Assembly (NCBI GenBank): GCA_963792205.1
Contig: CAWBVI010000002.1
Location: 434,001 to 498,000 of the forward strand
Direction of reading: 5' to 3'
Length of the DNA: 64,000 nt
DNA from: DATDAH01 sp963792205
GTDB lineage: Bacteria > Actinomycetota > Acidimicrobiia > Acidimicrobiales > DATDAH01
Below are positions 18,025 through 26,110 of this stretch, one piece after another. Positions within the stretch are counted from its first letter, which is position 1; every line of letters starts with the position of its first letter. The notes under the pieces are model-generated. The model ran no database searches. It had not been told where the DNA came from and saw nothing but the letters and a program-made list of their open reading frames with translations. The position numbers and the translations under genes are program-made.

Positions 18025-18537
18025 TCAACCCCAGGCGCCGATCTCGCGGGCTTCGGGGGCCATCCAGTCGGGGCGGCGGCCTTCGCGGACGGCGGTGGCC
18101 GAGATCTCGTGCAGGTGCTCGCCCACGTCGAGGCGGTGCTCGTCGGGGACCGGCCATGGTGGCCGAGGGACGATCAGCGGCCGGGGCAGCTTGGCCAGGG
18201 CGGCCTCGTGGGCCTCGGGCGTCTCGTGGAACCTCGGGTCGTGGAGCTGCATCCACTTGTCGGCGCCCACGATGACCACGTCGTAGGGCTCGGCGATGTC
18301 GGACACGTACTGCAGGTCGGTCACGACGACGCCCAGCCACGGCCGGGTCCGCATGGCCAGCCGGATGGCGGCCACCCGTTCGTCGAGCCGGACGTCGGCC
18401 AGCTCCTCCTTGGCCAGGGCGACCCTCGAGATGACGAGGTCGATGCGCTCCAGGTCATGGCGGTCGCGGGCGACCTCGGCGATCGCCAGGTGGGCGATGG
18501 TCAGCGGGTCGAAGGAACCGGGATACGCCGCGCGCAC
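18025..18537 (-). CDS. NadD/CoaD-like nucleotidyltransferase, unusual active-site motif
   Basis: A 170-residue nucleotidyltransferase-fold protein starting VRAAYPGSFDPLTIAHLAIAE. The (H/T)xGH motif of adenylyltransferases appears here as T-I-A-H, with Ala for Gly, and the ISxTxxR motif as ISATAVREGRR. IVGADKWMQLHDPRFH resembles the substrate loop of NadD. It is shorter than usual NadD (about 190-215) and NadD normally sits by rsfS/obgE, so assigning nicotinate mononucleotide adenylylation would be premature. The GTG start at 18537 is preceded by TAGACA 8 nt upstream. Its promoter is back to back with that of the ilvB leader, and its 3' end converges with ilvD, 1 nt from the ilvD stop. Confidence 0.75.
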   Translation of the reverse strand: MRAAYPGSFDPLTIAHLAIAEVARDRHDLERIDLVISRVALAKEELADVRLDERVAAIRLAMRTRPWLGVVVTDLQYVSDIAEPYDVVIVGADKWMQLHDPRFHETPEAHEAALAKLPRPLIVPRPPWPVPDEHRLDVGEHLHEISATAVREGRRPDWMAPEAREIGAWG

Positions 18538-18556
18538 GGTTCCACTGTCTAACGCC

Positions 18557-18587
18557 TTGCCTGCACGCGGCCGACAGGGTCTACGAT
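18557..18587 (+). promoter_or_regulatory. Promoter of the ilvB leader
   Basis: TTGCCT (18557-18562), 19-bp spacer, TACGAT (18582-18587), then 7 nt to the leader ATG at 18595. The RNA would start at or just before the leader start codon. Confidence 0.5.
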
Positions 18588-18594
18588 GCCCCCG

Positions 18595-18633
18595 ATGACC
18601 CGGCCCTCGTCCCTCGTCGTACTCATTCTGTAG
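18595..18633 (+). CDS. ilvBNC leader peptide
   Basis: A 12-codon ORF encoding MTRPSSLVVLIL then TAG. The last six codons are Leu-Val-Val-Leu-Ile-Leu (CTC GTC GTA CTC ATT CTG), exactly the three amino acids made by the downstream genes. GTA and ATT are rare choices in such a GC-rich genome. The stop codon runs directly into a 9-bp stem-loop, followed by a terminator-like hairpin and ilvB. This is the layout of ribosome-mediated attenuation, as known for ilv and leu operons in corynebacteria and enterobacteria. The peptide itself needs no other function. It ends in ATT CTG TAG CGC, as does the leuB leader at 48671. Confidence 0.8.
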   Translation: MTRPSSLVVLIL

Positions 18634-18695
18634 CGCACGCCTTCCCACCTCGCGTGCGCTCACGACCTCCCCAGCGGGAGGTCGTTGCAGTTTTC
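18632..18695 (+). terminator. ilvBNC attenuator hairpins
   Basis: Stem 1 pairs AGCGCACGC (18632-18640, starting in the leader stop codon) with GCGTGCGCT (18652-18660). Stem 2 pairs ACGACCTCCC (18662-18671) with GGGAGGTCGT (18676-18685), a perfect 10-bp stem with a CAGC loop, followed after TGCAG by TTTT. A 5-nt match (GTCGT in the Val codons, ACGAC in stem 2) is the only antiterminator pairing I see. The T tract is short and displaced, so termination strength is uncertain. Confidence 0.7.
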
Positions 18696-18721
18696 GGCCC
18701 CACTACCCTGCGAAGGCTCCC

Positions 18722-20482
18722 ATGACGACCAACGGCAACAAGGAACAACTGAACGGCGGGCAGGCGCTGATCCGCAGCCTCGAGCTCGAGGGCGTCGAAG
18801 TGATGTTCGGCCTGCCCGGCGGGGCGATCCTGCCGGTCTACGACCCCATCATCGACTCGCCGATCCGTCACATCCTCGTGCGCCACGAGCAAGGGGCCGG
18901 CCACATGGCCGAGGGCTACGCCCACGTGACCGGCCGTCCCGGCGTCGCCATGGTCACGAGCGGTCCCGGGGCCACCAACATCGTCACCCCGCTCTGCGAC
19001 GCCTACATGGACTCCATTCCAATGGTGTGCATCGCCGGGCAGGTCCCGACCGCCGCCATCGGCTCGGACGCCTTCCAGGAGTGCGACACCACGGGCATCA
19101 CCCAGTCGGTGACCAAGCACAACTTCCTCGTGACCGAGGCCGCCGACATCCCCCGCACGATCCGTGAGGCGTTCCACATCGCCACCACGGGCCGGCCCGG
19201 CCCGGTGCTGGTCGACATCCCCAAGGACATCGTCGACCCCATGAACCCCCGCTCGGCGCTCGAGTGGTACTGGCCCGACGAGCTCGACCTGCCCGGCTAC
19301 AAGCCGGTGACCCGCGGCCACCCGAAGATGGTCCGGGAGGCGGCGAAGCTCATCACCGAGGCCCGCCGGCCGGTCATCTACGCCGGGGGCGGGATCCTCA
19401 AGGCCCGGGCGGCTGAAGCCCTGAGGGAGCTGGCCGAGCTGTGCGAGCTGCCCGTGGTCACGACGCTGATGGCCCGGGGCGCGTTCCCCGACAGCCACCC
19501 GCTGTGCCTGGGCATGCCCGGCATGCACGGCAACTACACGGCGGTCACGGCCATGCAGCGCTCCGACCTGCTCATCGCCCTCGGCAGCCGCTTCGACGAC
19601 CGTGTCACGGGCAAGCTCGACGGCTTCGCCCCGGACGCCAAGATCATCCACGTCGACATCGACCCGGCCGAGCTGGGCAAGGTGCGCCGCCCTGACGTGC
19701 CCATCGTGGGTGACTGCCGGCTGGTCATCGAGGACCTGGTCGAGGTCCTGCGCAAGCAGGGCGGCGCCGAGGCCCAGCCCGATCGCACCGAGTGGCGCTC
19801 CACCCTCAGCGGCTGGCAGGAGAAGTACCCGTTGACCTACCAGCAGGCCGAGCCGGGCGAGGGCCTGAAGCCCCAGTTCGTGCTGGAGCAGCTCCGTGAC
19901 CAGACCCCGGACGACACCATCGTCGTGTCCGGCGTCGGCCAGCACCAGATGTGGGCCAGCCAGTACTGGCGCTTCGAGCACCCCTACACCTGGGTCAACT
20001 CGGGCGGGCTGGGGACCATGGGCTTCTCGGTCCCGGCCGCCATCGGGGCCAAGGTCGGTCGGCCCGACAAGATGGTCTGGGCCGTCGACGGCGACGGCTG
20101 CTTCCAGATGACCGCCCAGGAGCTGGTCACCGCCGCGGCCGAGCGCATCCCGGTCAAGGTGGCCATCCTCAACAACGCCTACCTGGGCATGGTGCGCCAG
20201 TGGCAGGAGATGTTCTACGACGAGCGCTACAGCGAGGTGTACCTGTCGCCGGACCTCCCCGACTACGTGAAGTGGGCCGAGGCCATGGGGTGCGTCGGCC
20301 TGCGGGCCGAGTCGCCCGAGGAGGTCGAGCCGATCATCGACAAGGCCAACCAGATCGACGACCGGCCAGTGGTCATCGACTTCCGCACCGACGCCCGCGA
20401 GAAGGTGTACCCGATGATCGCCCCCGGCACCGCCAACGACGCGATCATCGTCGACCCCTCCCAGGGCGAGGGCGGCCACTGA
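18722..20482 (+). CDS. ilvB: Acetolactate synthase large subunit
   Basis: ThDP- and FAD-dependent enzyme that condenses pyruvate with pyruvate or 2-oxobutyrate, the first common step to valine, leucine and isoleucine. Catalytic Glu56 lies in RHEQGAGHMAEGYA; GRPGVAMVTSGPGATN follows. The cofactor motif GDGCFQMTAQELVTAA ... NNAYLGMVRQWQ (about residues 457-500) is complete. Length 586. ATG 18722 has GAAGG 8 nt upstream. TACCCT at 18704-18709, downstream of the attenuator, could act as a second, unattenuated promoter. The stop shares a base with ilvN (TGATG). Confidence 0.97.
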   Translation: MTTNGNKEQLNGGQALIRSLELEGVEVMFGLPGGAILPVYDPIIDSPIRHILVRHEQGAGHMAEGYAHVTGRPGVAMVTSGPGATNIVTPLCDAYMDSIPMVCIAGQVPTAAIGSDAFQECDTTGITQSVTKHNFLVTEAADIPRTIREAFHIATTGRPGPVLVDIPKDIVDPMNPRSALEWYWPDELDLPGYKPVTRGHPKMVREAAKLITEARRPVIYAGGGILKARAAEALRELAELCELPVVTTLMARGAFPDSHPLCLGMPGMHGNYTAVTAMQRSDLLIALGSRFDDRVTGKLDGFAPDAKIIHVDIDPAELGKVRRPDVPIVGDCRLVIEDLVEVLRKQGGAEAQPDRTEWRSTLSGWQEKYPLTYQQAEPGEGLKPQFVLEQLRDQTPDDTIVVSGVGQHQMWASQYWRFEHPYTWVNSGGLGTMGFSVPAAIGAKVGRPDKMVWAVDGDGCFQMTAQELVTAAAERIPVKVAILNNAYLGMVRQWQEMFYDERYSEVYLSPDLPDYVKWAEAMGCVGLRAESPEEVEPIIDKANQIDDRPVVIDFRTDAREKVYPMIAPGTANDAIIVDPSQGEGGH

Positions 20483-21000
20483 TGCCGGCCCTCACCCACA
20501 CCGCCGACGTCCGGACCCACACGCTGTCGGTTCTGGTGGAGAACCGGTCCGGTGTGCTGACCCGCATCGCCGGGATGTTCGCCCGGCGGGGGTTCAACAT
20601 CTACTCGTTGGCCGTCGCCCCGACCGACGACGAGCGCTTCAGCCGGATCACCATCGTGGTCGACGTCGAGTCGGCGCCGCTGGAGCAGATCACCAAGCAG
20701 CTGCACAAGCTGATCAACGTGATCAAGATCAGCGAGCTGGGACCGGGCGACGCCGTGGAGCGCGAGCTCATGCTGGTGACGCTCAAGGCGCCGCCGGAGA
20801 GCCGGGGCCAGATCATCGAGTTGGCCCAGCTCTACGACGCCGAGGTGCTCGACGTCGGCGTCGACTCGATGACGCTGAGCATCGACGACGAGCCCGGCCG
20901 CATCGACGACTTCGAGGACCTGTGCCGGCCCTACGGCATCGTCACCGTCCAGCGCACGGGCCGCGTCGCCCTCCCCATCCTCACCAAAGCCGCCCGATAA
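20482..21000 (+). CDS. ilvN: Acetolactate synthase small (regulatory) subunit
   Basis: ACT-domain subunit that activates IlvB and gives feedback inhibition by valine. The ACT core HTLSVLVENRSGVLTRIAGMFARRGFNIYSLAVAPT covers residues 13-48, followed by DVESAPLEQITKQLHKLINVIKI and the C-terminal ALS_ss domain with RELMLVTLKA. Length 172, standard for the actinobacterial form. It starts on the last base of the ilvB stop and ends 19 nt before ilvC. Confidence 0.97.
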   Translation: MPALTHTADVRTHTLSVLVENRSGVLTRIAGMFARRGFNIYSLAVAPTDDERFSRITIVVDVESAPLEQITKQLHKLINVIKISELGPGDAVERELMLVTLKAPPESRGQIIELAQLYDAEVLDVGVDSMTLSIDDEPGRIDDFEDLCRPYGIVTVQRTGRVALPILTKAAR

Positions 21001-21019
21001 CCCCCCAAGGAGCAAGCCA

Positions 21020-22045
21020 GTGGCAACCGTCTACTACGAGAAGGACGCCGACCGGTCGGTCATCGCCGACCGCAAGGTGGCCGTGCTCGGCTACGGATCG
21101 CAGGGCCACGCCCACGCCCTGAACCTCCGGGACTCGGGCATCGACGTGCGGGTGGGCCTGCGCGAGGGCTCGGGGTCCAAGGCCAAGGCCGAGGAGGCCG
21201 GCCTCAAGGTGCTCTCGATGGCCGACGCCGCCGCCGAGGCCGACCTGATCATGTTCCTGCTGCCCGACACCGAGCAGCGGGCGGCGTACGAGGAGCACGT
21301 GGCGCCGACGCTGAAGGACGGCGACGCCGTCTTCTTCGCCCACGGCTTCAACATCCGCTTCGGCGAGATCACGCCGCCGGACAACGTCGACGTGGCCATG
21401 GTCGCCCCCAAGGGTCCCGGCCACCTCGTGCGTCGCACCTACGTCGAGGGCGGCGGTGTGCCGTGCCTCATCGCGGTCGAGCAGGACGCCACCGGCACGG
21501 CCCGCGAGCTGGCCCTCGCCTACGCCGACGCCATCGGCGGCACCCGGGCCGGGGTGCTCGAGACCACCTTCACCGAGGAGACGGAGACCGATCTGTTCGG
21601 CGAGCAGGTGGTCCTCTGCGGCGGGCTGACCTCCCTGGTGCAGGCCGGGTTCGAGACGCTGGTCGAAGCGGGCTACCAGCCCGAGTCGGCGTACTTCGAG
21701 TGCCTCCACGAGGTGAAGCTGATCGTCGACCTCATGTACGAGCAGGGCATCGCGGGCATGCGGTACTCGATCTCCGACACGGCCAAGTACGGCGACCTGA
21801 CCCGGGGCGACCGGATCGTCACCGACGCCACCAAGGCCGAGATGAGGAAGATCCTCGACGAGATCCAGTCCGGCGAGTTCGCCAAGGAGTGGATCGCCGA
21901 GACCCGCAGCGGTCGGGAGAACTACACCCGGCTGCTCGAGGAGGGCAAGCAGCACCAGATCGAGCAGGTCGGGGCCGAGCTCCGCGGGATGATGCCCTGG
22001 ATCTCGGCCGGCAAGCAGACGGTCGAGGAGGCCAGCGGGGGGTGA
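21020..22045 (+). CDS. ilvC: Ketol-acid reductoisomerase
   Basis: Class I NADPH-dependent enzyme that isomerises and reduces acetolactate or acetohydroxybutyrate. The nucleotide-binding loop GYGSQGHAHALNLRDSG lies at residues 24-40; metal-binding Asp and Glu lie in TETDLFGEQVVLCGG and FECLHEVKLIVDLMYE. Length 341, standard. The GTG start at 21020 has AAGGAG 9 nt upstream, a clear ribosome-binding site unlike the leaderless genes, as expected for a distal operon gene. It converges with the glycosyltransferase gene 16 nt later. Confidence 0.97.
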   Translation: MATVYYEKDADRSVIADRKVAVLGYGSQGHAHALNLRDSGIDVRVGLREGSGSKAKAEEAGLKVLSMADAAAEADLIMFLLPDTEQRAAYEEHVAPTLKDGDAVFFAHGFNIRFGEITPPDNVDVAMVAPKGPGHLVRRTYVEGGGVPCLIAVEQDATGTARELALAYADAIGGTRAGVLETTFTEETETDLFGEQVVLCGGLTSLVQAGFETLVEAGYQPESAYFECLHEVKLIVDLMYEQGIAGMRYSISDTAKYGDLTRGDRIVTDATKAEMRKILDEIQSGEFAKEWIAETRSGRENYTRLLEEGKQHQIEQVGAELRGMMPWISAGKQTVEEASGG

Positions 22046-22052
22046 CCCCGCT

Positions 22053-22069
22053 CCGGCTCGGTCAGCCGG
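22053..22069. terminator. Possible bidirectional terminator after ilvC
   Basis: CCGGCT-cggtc-AGCCGG forms a 6-bp stem between the convergent ends of ilvC and the glycosyltransferase gene. No T tract is present, so the call is weak. Confidence 0.3.
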
Positions 22070-23615
22070 CGGAGGACTCGGGGGGCGGGAGCTCGTAGAC
22101 GAACATGGCCATGGCGCCGGTGCCGCCGCGGGTGGTGGCGCCGGCGTAGGTGAACGGCTCGGCGTAGAGGAGCTCCATCTCGGCGCCCGTGCCGGCGCCG
22201 AAGATTTCGTCGACGAGCTGGCGGGCGACGGGGTCGTCACCGTCGACCGGACTGCCGTGGTTGGCCACGTGGGTCACGCCCTCGGCCCGCAGGAAGGCTC
22301 CGCCCCGGCCCGCTTCCATGGCGTCGGCGAACTCGCCGCTGTTGACGACGCCGTCGAGGTTCACCACTGGCTGGTCGGTGAAGGCGCCGAGCACGCCGGC
22401 GTCCCAGGACGCGACGACGGCGTCGGCGGGAAGCTCGGTGCTGATCCAGTGGCCGGCGTCCCGGTTGGCCTCCTGGATGGAGCGCAGGTCGGGGTCGACG
22501 AACTGCCCGCCAAGGAGGAAGAACCCGCCGACGAGGGGCACGAGGATGATCGCCTGGACCGATCGCCGCGAACGGGGGCCTTCGGCGGCCGCCCCGTCGA
22601 GCAGGTCGGCGCTGCCGTGCAGCAGGAGGGCGAAGCCGTAGAGCACCAACGGGGCGAAGTACCAGAGCCACTGCTGGGACGAGAGCACGGTGTAGTAGCC
22701 GACCAGTCCGATGCAGAACGGCACGTACCAGCCCGTCGCGGCGAGGAAGGTGGTCGTCCGGGCGAATCGCTCGCTCGGCTGGAGGCGCCGGAGCCGCACG
22801 CCCACCCCGACGGCGAGCAGGGCCAGCGCGGCCGCGGCAATGACGACGCCGGGCGTGAGGTCGACCCGCTTGATGTCCCCGCTGATCTGCATGGGGCGAC
22901 CGAAGGCCCACAGGTTCGCCGCGACGTAGACGGCGCTGGTGATCGCCGGGGCGGCCACCAGTTGGACCATGCGCCGCACCCCGATGGCGCCGAGGCGGCG
23001 GGCGTCGGGCAGCACCCAGGCCGCGGCCACGAGGGTCAGCAGGGCGGCGTCGGTCCGCGCCAGGAAGGCCAGCGCGAGCAGGACGCCGAAGCGCCGGCGA
23101 CCGCCGGCATCGGCCTCGGTCACGTCGAGATCGCGGGCGCAGGTCAGGAGCAGGGCACCGACCAGCACGACCAGACCGGACTCGAGCCCGCTGGCGACGC
23201 AGCGCAGGACGAACGGGTTCCCCGCCACGAGCACGACCACCGCGGCGAGCGTGACAGGGGGCCGCTTGACCTGCCGGACGATCAGCACGACGGCGCCGAT
23301 CCAGCAGGCCAGCTGGATCGCCAGCTGCGCCCGCATCGCCGCCGACTCGTCGAGGCCGAACTGGCGGGGCACGACGCACACCACCTGCCACAGGGGGTGG
23401 TAACCGTTGGTGGCGTTGAGGGTGTCGAACGTGGAGCCGTGGCCCTCGGCCAGGTTCCGGCCGATCTCGCCGTAGTACCAGGCGTCGTCGAAGGTCAGGG
23501 CGAAGGGCGCGTCAGGCCAGAGGAGGATGACCGCCAGCCAGGCGAAGCCGGTCCCGAGGGCGGCCCACACCAGCGCCTTCGTGTCGATGCGCGAAGGCGC
23601 AAGGGTGGCCGCCAC
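22062..23615 (-). CDS. GT-C type membrane glycosyltransferase-like protein
   Basis: A 517-residue polytopic protein with about nine to ten helices. The first periplasmic loop carries FDDAWYYGEIGRNLAEGHGSTFD, the acidic pair typical of GT-C lipid-sugar-dependent transferases (ArnT, PMT and GT87-like). A soluble C-terminal region from about residue 385 (EANRDAGHWISTELPADAVVASWDAG) is shared with many uncharacterised actinobacterial members. The likely role is transfer of a sugar from a polyprenyl-phosphate carrier outside the membrane, in envelope glycan or glycoprotein synthesis; the acceptor is unknown. The GTG start at 23615 lies 47 nt after the stop of the preceding minus-strand gene. Confidence 0.75.
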   Translation of the reverse strand: MAATLAPSRIDTKALVWAALGTGFAWLAVILLWPDAPFALTFDDAWYYGEIGRNLAEGHGSTFDTLNATNGYHPLWQVVCVVPRQFGLDESAAMRAQLAIQLACWIGAVVLIVRQVKRPPVTLAAVVVLVAGNPFVLRCVASGLESGLVVLVGALLLTCARDLDVTEADAGGRRRFGVLLALAFLARTDAALLTLVAAAWVLPDARRLGAIGVRRMVQLVAAPAITSAVYVAANLWAFGRPMQISGDIKRVDLTPGVVIAAAALALLAVGVGVRLRRLQPSERFARTTTFLAATGWYVPFCIGLVGYYTVLSSQQWLWYFAPLVLYGFALLLHGSADLLDGAAAEGPRSRRSVQAIILVPLVGGFFLLGGQFVDPDLRSIQEANRDAGHWISTELPADAVVASWDAGVLGAFTDQPVVNLDGVVNSGEFADAMEAGRGGAFLRAEGVTHVANHGSPVDGDDPVARQLVDEIFGAGTGAEMELLYAEPFTYAGATTRGGTGAMAMFVYELPPPESSAG

Positions 23616-23662
23616 CCTCCTCTATCGGCGGCGGACCCGCTCCGCGGAGCAGGACCGACGCG

Positions 23663-24301
23663 CTAGGCGATGCGGGAGACGGCGCCGCGGGTCCCGCTGC
23701 TGGGAGCGAAGAGCTGGCCGCTGGCGTCGAGCGCGGCGAGGTAGCCCTCGTCAGCCATCAACGCCGCGTTGGCGACGTCAGCCGCCTCGGCGGACTCGTG
23801 GATGCTTGCCCAGGTGACCTGGCCGAAGGTCCCGTAGTCGTCGACCATGAAGGCCACCTCGGTGCCGGTGATCGACTTGTACTGGTCGGCGATCTCCACA
23901 CCCCAACCCATGACGGCGGCCAGCTTCCCCTCGGCCGGGGTCGCCGAGACGAGCTCGGCCCAGGCCCCGAGGGGCGGCGGCTCCCCCGCGGGCTCCGCGG
24001 TCATGTGCACGATCGAACGCAGGCTGTCCTGGAAGGTTCCCCCGGTGAACTCGGCGCCCTCCTCTGCCAGGTCGAGGAACGCGTCGTCGACGGCGGTCTT
24101 GGCCATCTGGCTCTCCAGATGAGCGCGGGACTCCACGATGGTGCTCCAGGCGACGGTGGGGCCGGGGTAGCCGAGCGTGCCGTTCCACAACACGACATCG
24201 ACATCCATGAGCTGGTTCACCTTCTCGGTGATGCGCATCGCCCAGTCGATCGATCGACGGGGGCCTCCATGGATCTGAGCTACTCGTGAGAACAGGTGCA
24301 T
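23663..24301 (-). CDS. Internally duplicated alpha/beta-barrel-like protein
   Basis: A 212-residue soluble protein built from two related halves. GPTVAWSTIVESRAHLESQM (about residue 45) is mirrored by FGQVTWASIHESAEAADVAN (about residue 145), and each is followed by a helix and a short strand (DDAFLDLAEEGAEF and DEGYLAALDASGQLF). The V-x-W-x-x-I-x-E-S pattern recalls NIPSNAP-like or dimeric alpha-beta barrel domains fused in tandem. I do not recognise a named family. ATG 24301 has GAGAAGGAGAAGG upstream, a strong ribosome-binding site. It lies between a CoA ligase and a glycosyltransferase on the same strand. Confidence 0.65.
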   Translation of the reverse strand: MHLFSRVAQIHGGPRRSIDWAMRITEKVNQLMDVDVVLWNGTLGYPGPTVAWSTIVESRAHLESQMAKTAVDDAFLDLAEEGAEFTGGTFQDSLRSIVHMTAEPAGEPPPLGAWAELVSATPAEGKLAAVMGWGVEIADQYKSITGTEVAFMVDDYGTFGQVTWASIHESAEAADVANAALMADEGYLAALDASGQLFAPSSGTRGAVSRIA

Positions 24302-24378
24302 GACCTTCTCCTTCTCGGGCTCGCCGGCGGCGCCGCCCGTTCCCACACCCTCCCACGTCTGTGGGGAACCTGCTCTGG

Positions 24379-26091
24379 CTACATCGTTTCCGAGAAGGAA
24401 ACTTCGCCCTCACCCCTGAGGACGTTCTTGAGCAGCTTGCCGCTGGCGTTGCGGGGGAGCTTGTCGTCGGTCAGCTCGACGTAGGCCGGGACCTTGAAGT
24501 TGGCCAGCGTCTCGGCCACCCAGGCCTGGACGTCGGCCTCGGTGAGCGTGCTGTCCGGCAGGAGCTGGACCACGGCCTTGACCTCCTCACCCAGCTCGCC
24601 GTGGGGCACGCCGATGACGGCGGCGTCGGCGACCTCGGGGTGCTCCACCAGGCGCTGCTCGATCTCGACGCAGTAGATGTTCTCGCCGCCCCGGATGATC
24701 ATGTCCTTGGCCCGGTCCGTGATGTAGAGGAAGCCGTCGTCGTCGACGTAACCGATGTCGCCGGTGTGCAGCCACCCGTCGATCACGGTCTCGGCCGTCG
24801 CCTCCGGCTTGTTCCAGTACCCCGGCATGATGATCGGGCCCTTCAGGAGGACCTCACCGGTCTGGCCGTCGGCGACCCGGTTGCCGTCGGCGTCGACGAT
24901 CCCGATCTCCACGACGGGGACCGGGGGGCCGACCGACTCGGGCCGCTCGACGGCGTCCCTGCCGGAGATCACCGTCGCCACCGAGCTGGACTCGGTGAGC
25001 CCGTAGGCGTTCGCCGTGCTCTTGACGTTCGGGAAGGTGTCGCGGACCTTGCGCTGGAGCTCGTCGGCCGACGGCGAGCCGCCGAAGGCCACGCTCGTCA
25101 CCGTGCTGGTGTCGTAGTCGTGGCGGCCGGGGTGCTCACAGACCCGCCAGACCATGGTCGGCACCGTGGCCCAGACCGTCACGCCCTCGTCCTGGATGAG
25201 CTGGAGCGCGGCGTCGGGGTCGAAGCGCCCCTCGGGGATGACCAGGCGCACGCCGCCGAGCATCCCCACGACCAGGCTGCTGTGGCAGCCCGACACGTGG
25301 AAGAGCGGCGAGGTGAGCAGCCCGACCGTCTGACCGCCGCCGGCGGCGAGGCTCGCCACCTCGGGGTTGGCCATGGCCGTCGCCACCGTGTTGAAGATCG
25401 TGTTCTGGAGGTTGGCGACCATGTTGCGGTGGGTCGAGATGGCCCCCTTCGGACGGCCGGTGGTGCCGGACGTGTAGAAGATGACGGCGGGGTCGTCCTC
25501 GTCGATCGCGTCGTCGGGGAACTCGTCGCTCGGCTCGGTGGTGAGCTCGGCGAACGAGCGGATCCGGGGGTCGTCGTAGGCGGCCGGGTCGGCGTCGACG
25601 AGGTAGATGGTCTCCACGCCCGGGCACTGGTCGAGCTGGTCGGCGATGCGCTCGAAGCGCTTGGCGTCGGCCACCAGCACCTTGGCGCCGGAGTCGTCGA
25701 GGCCGTAGAGGATCTCGTCGGTCTTCCACCAGCCGTTGAGCCCGACGAGGATGGCGCCCAGGTCCACGGTGGCCCAGAACGCCAGGCACCACTCGGGGTT
25801 GTTGGCCGACAGCACCGCCACCCGGTCTCCGTGACGGACGCCGGCGTCGCTCGCCAGCGCGTGGGACACGCCGTTGGCCAACCGGACGAACTCGGCGAAG
25901 CTGATCCGGCGCTCGCCGTGGACCAGGAACGTCTCGTCGCCGCGCATGGCCGCCACCTTGGGGACCTCCCGCAGGGACGGCATCCGGTCCTTGTAGACCG
26001 TCATCTCCACGCCCCCGACCACCTCGGTGGTGACCTCGAACGCCCCGCCCGGCCCCGTCAGCTGGTCCCGGATCTCCCCCGCAGTCGTCAT
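24379..26091 (-). CDS. Acyl-CoA synthetase, AMP-forming
   Basis: ANL-superfamily ligase that activates a carboxylic acid as acyl-AMP and then acyl-CoA. The P-loop IFYTSGTTGRPKGAISTHRN, the YGLTESSS motif, the hinge-side GWLHTGDIGYVDDDGFLYITDRAKDMII and the catalytic Lys in NASGKLLKNVL are all present. Length 570, in the range of long-chain or aryl-CoA ligases. Start ATG 26091 is chosen over ATG 26100 because TATCAA lies 8 nt upstream. It is 19 nt after serC on the same strand. The substrate cannot be read from the sequence; fatty, aromatic or steroid side-chain acids are all possible. Confidence 0.88.
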   Translation of the reverse strand: MTTAGEIRDQLTGPGGAFEVTTEVVGGVEMTVYKDRMPSLREVPKVAAMRGDETFLVHGERRISFAEFVRLANGVSHALASDAGVRHGDRVAVLSANNPEWCLAFWATVDLGAILVGLNGWWKTDEILYGLDDSGAKVLVADAKRFERIADQLDQCPGVETIYLVDADPAAYDDPRIRSFAELTTEPSDEFPDDAIDEDDPAVIFYTSGTTGRPKGAISTHRNMVANLQNTIFNTVATAMANPEVASLAAGGGQTVGLLTSPLFHVSGCHSSLVVGMLGGVRLVIPEGRFDPDAALQLIQDEGVTVWATVPTMVWRVCEHPGRHDYDTSTVTSVAFGGSPSADELQRKVRDTFPNVKSTANAYGLTESSSVATVISGRDAVERPESVGPPVPVVEIGIVDADGNRVADGQTGEVLLKGPIIMPGYWNKPEATAETVIDGWLHTGDIGYVDDDGFLYITDRAKDMIIRGGENIYCVEIEQRLVEHPEVADAAVIGVPHGELGEEVKAVVQLLPDSTLTEADVQAWVAETLANFKVPAYVELTDDKLPRNASGKLLKNVLRGEGEVSFSETM

Positions 26092-26110
26092 GGCGCCCAT
26101 TGATAGCTGG

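Noticed and set aside
23616..23662. GGGTGG-ccg-CCACCC and GCTCC-gc-GGAGC hairpins near 23611-23652 as a terminator
   Set aside because: They lie partly in the start of the glycosyltransferase gene and between two same-strand genes, with no T tract.
24361..26103. Plus-strand open frame opposite the acyl-CoA synthetase
   Set aside because: The minus strand encodes a complete AMP-forming ligase; the plus frame is compositional shadow.
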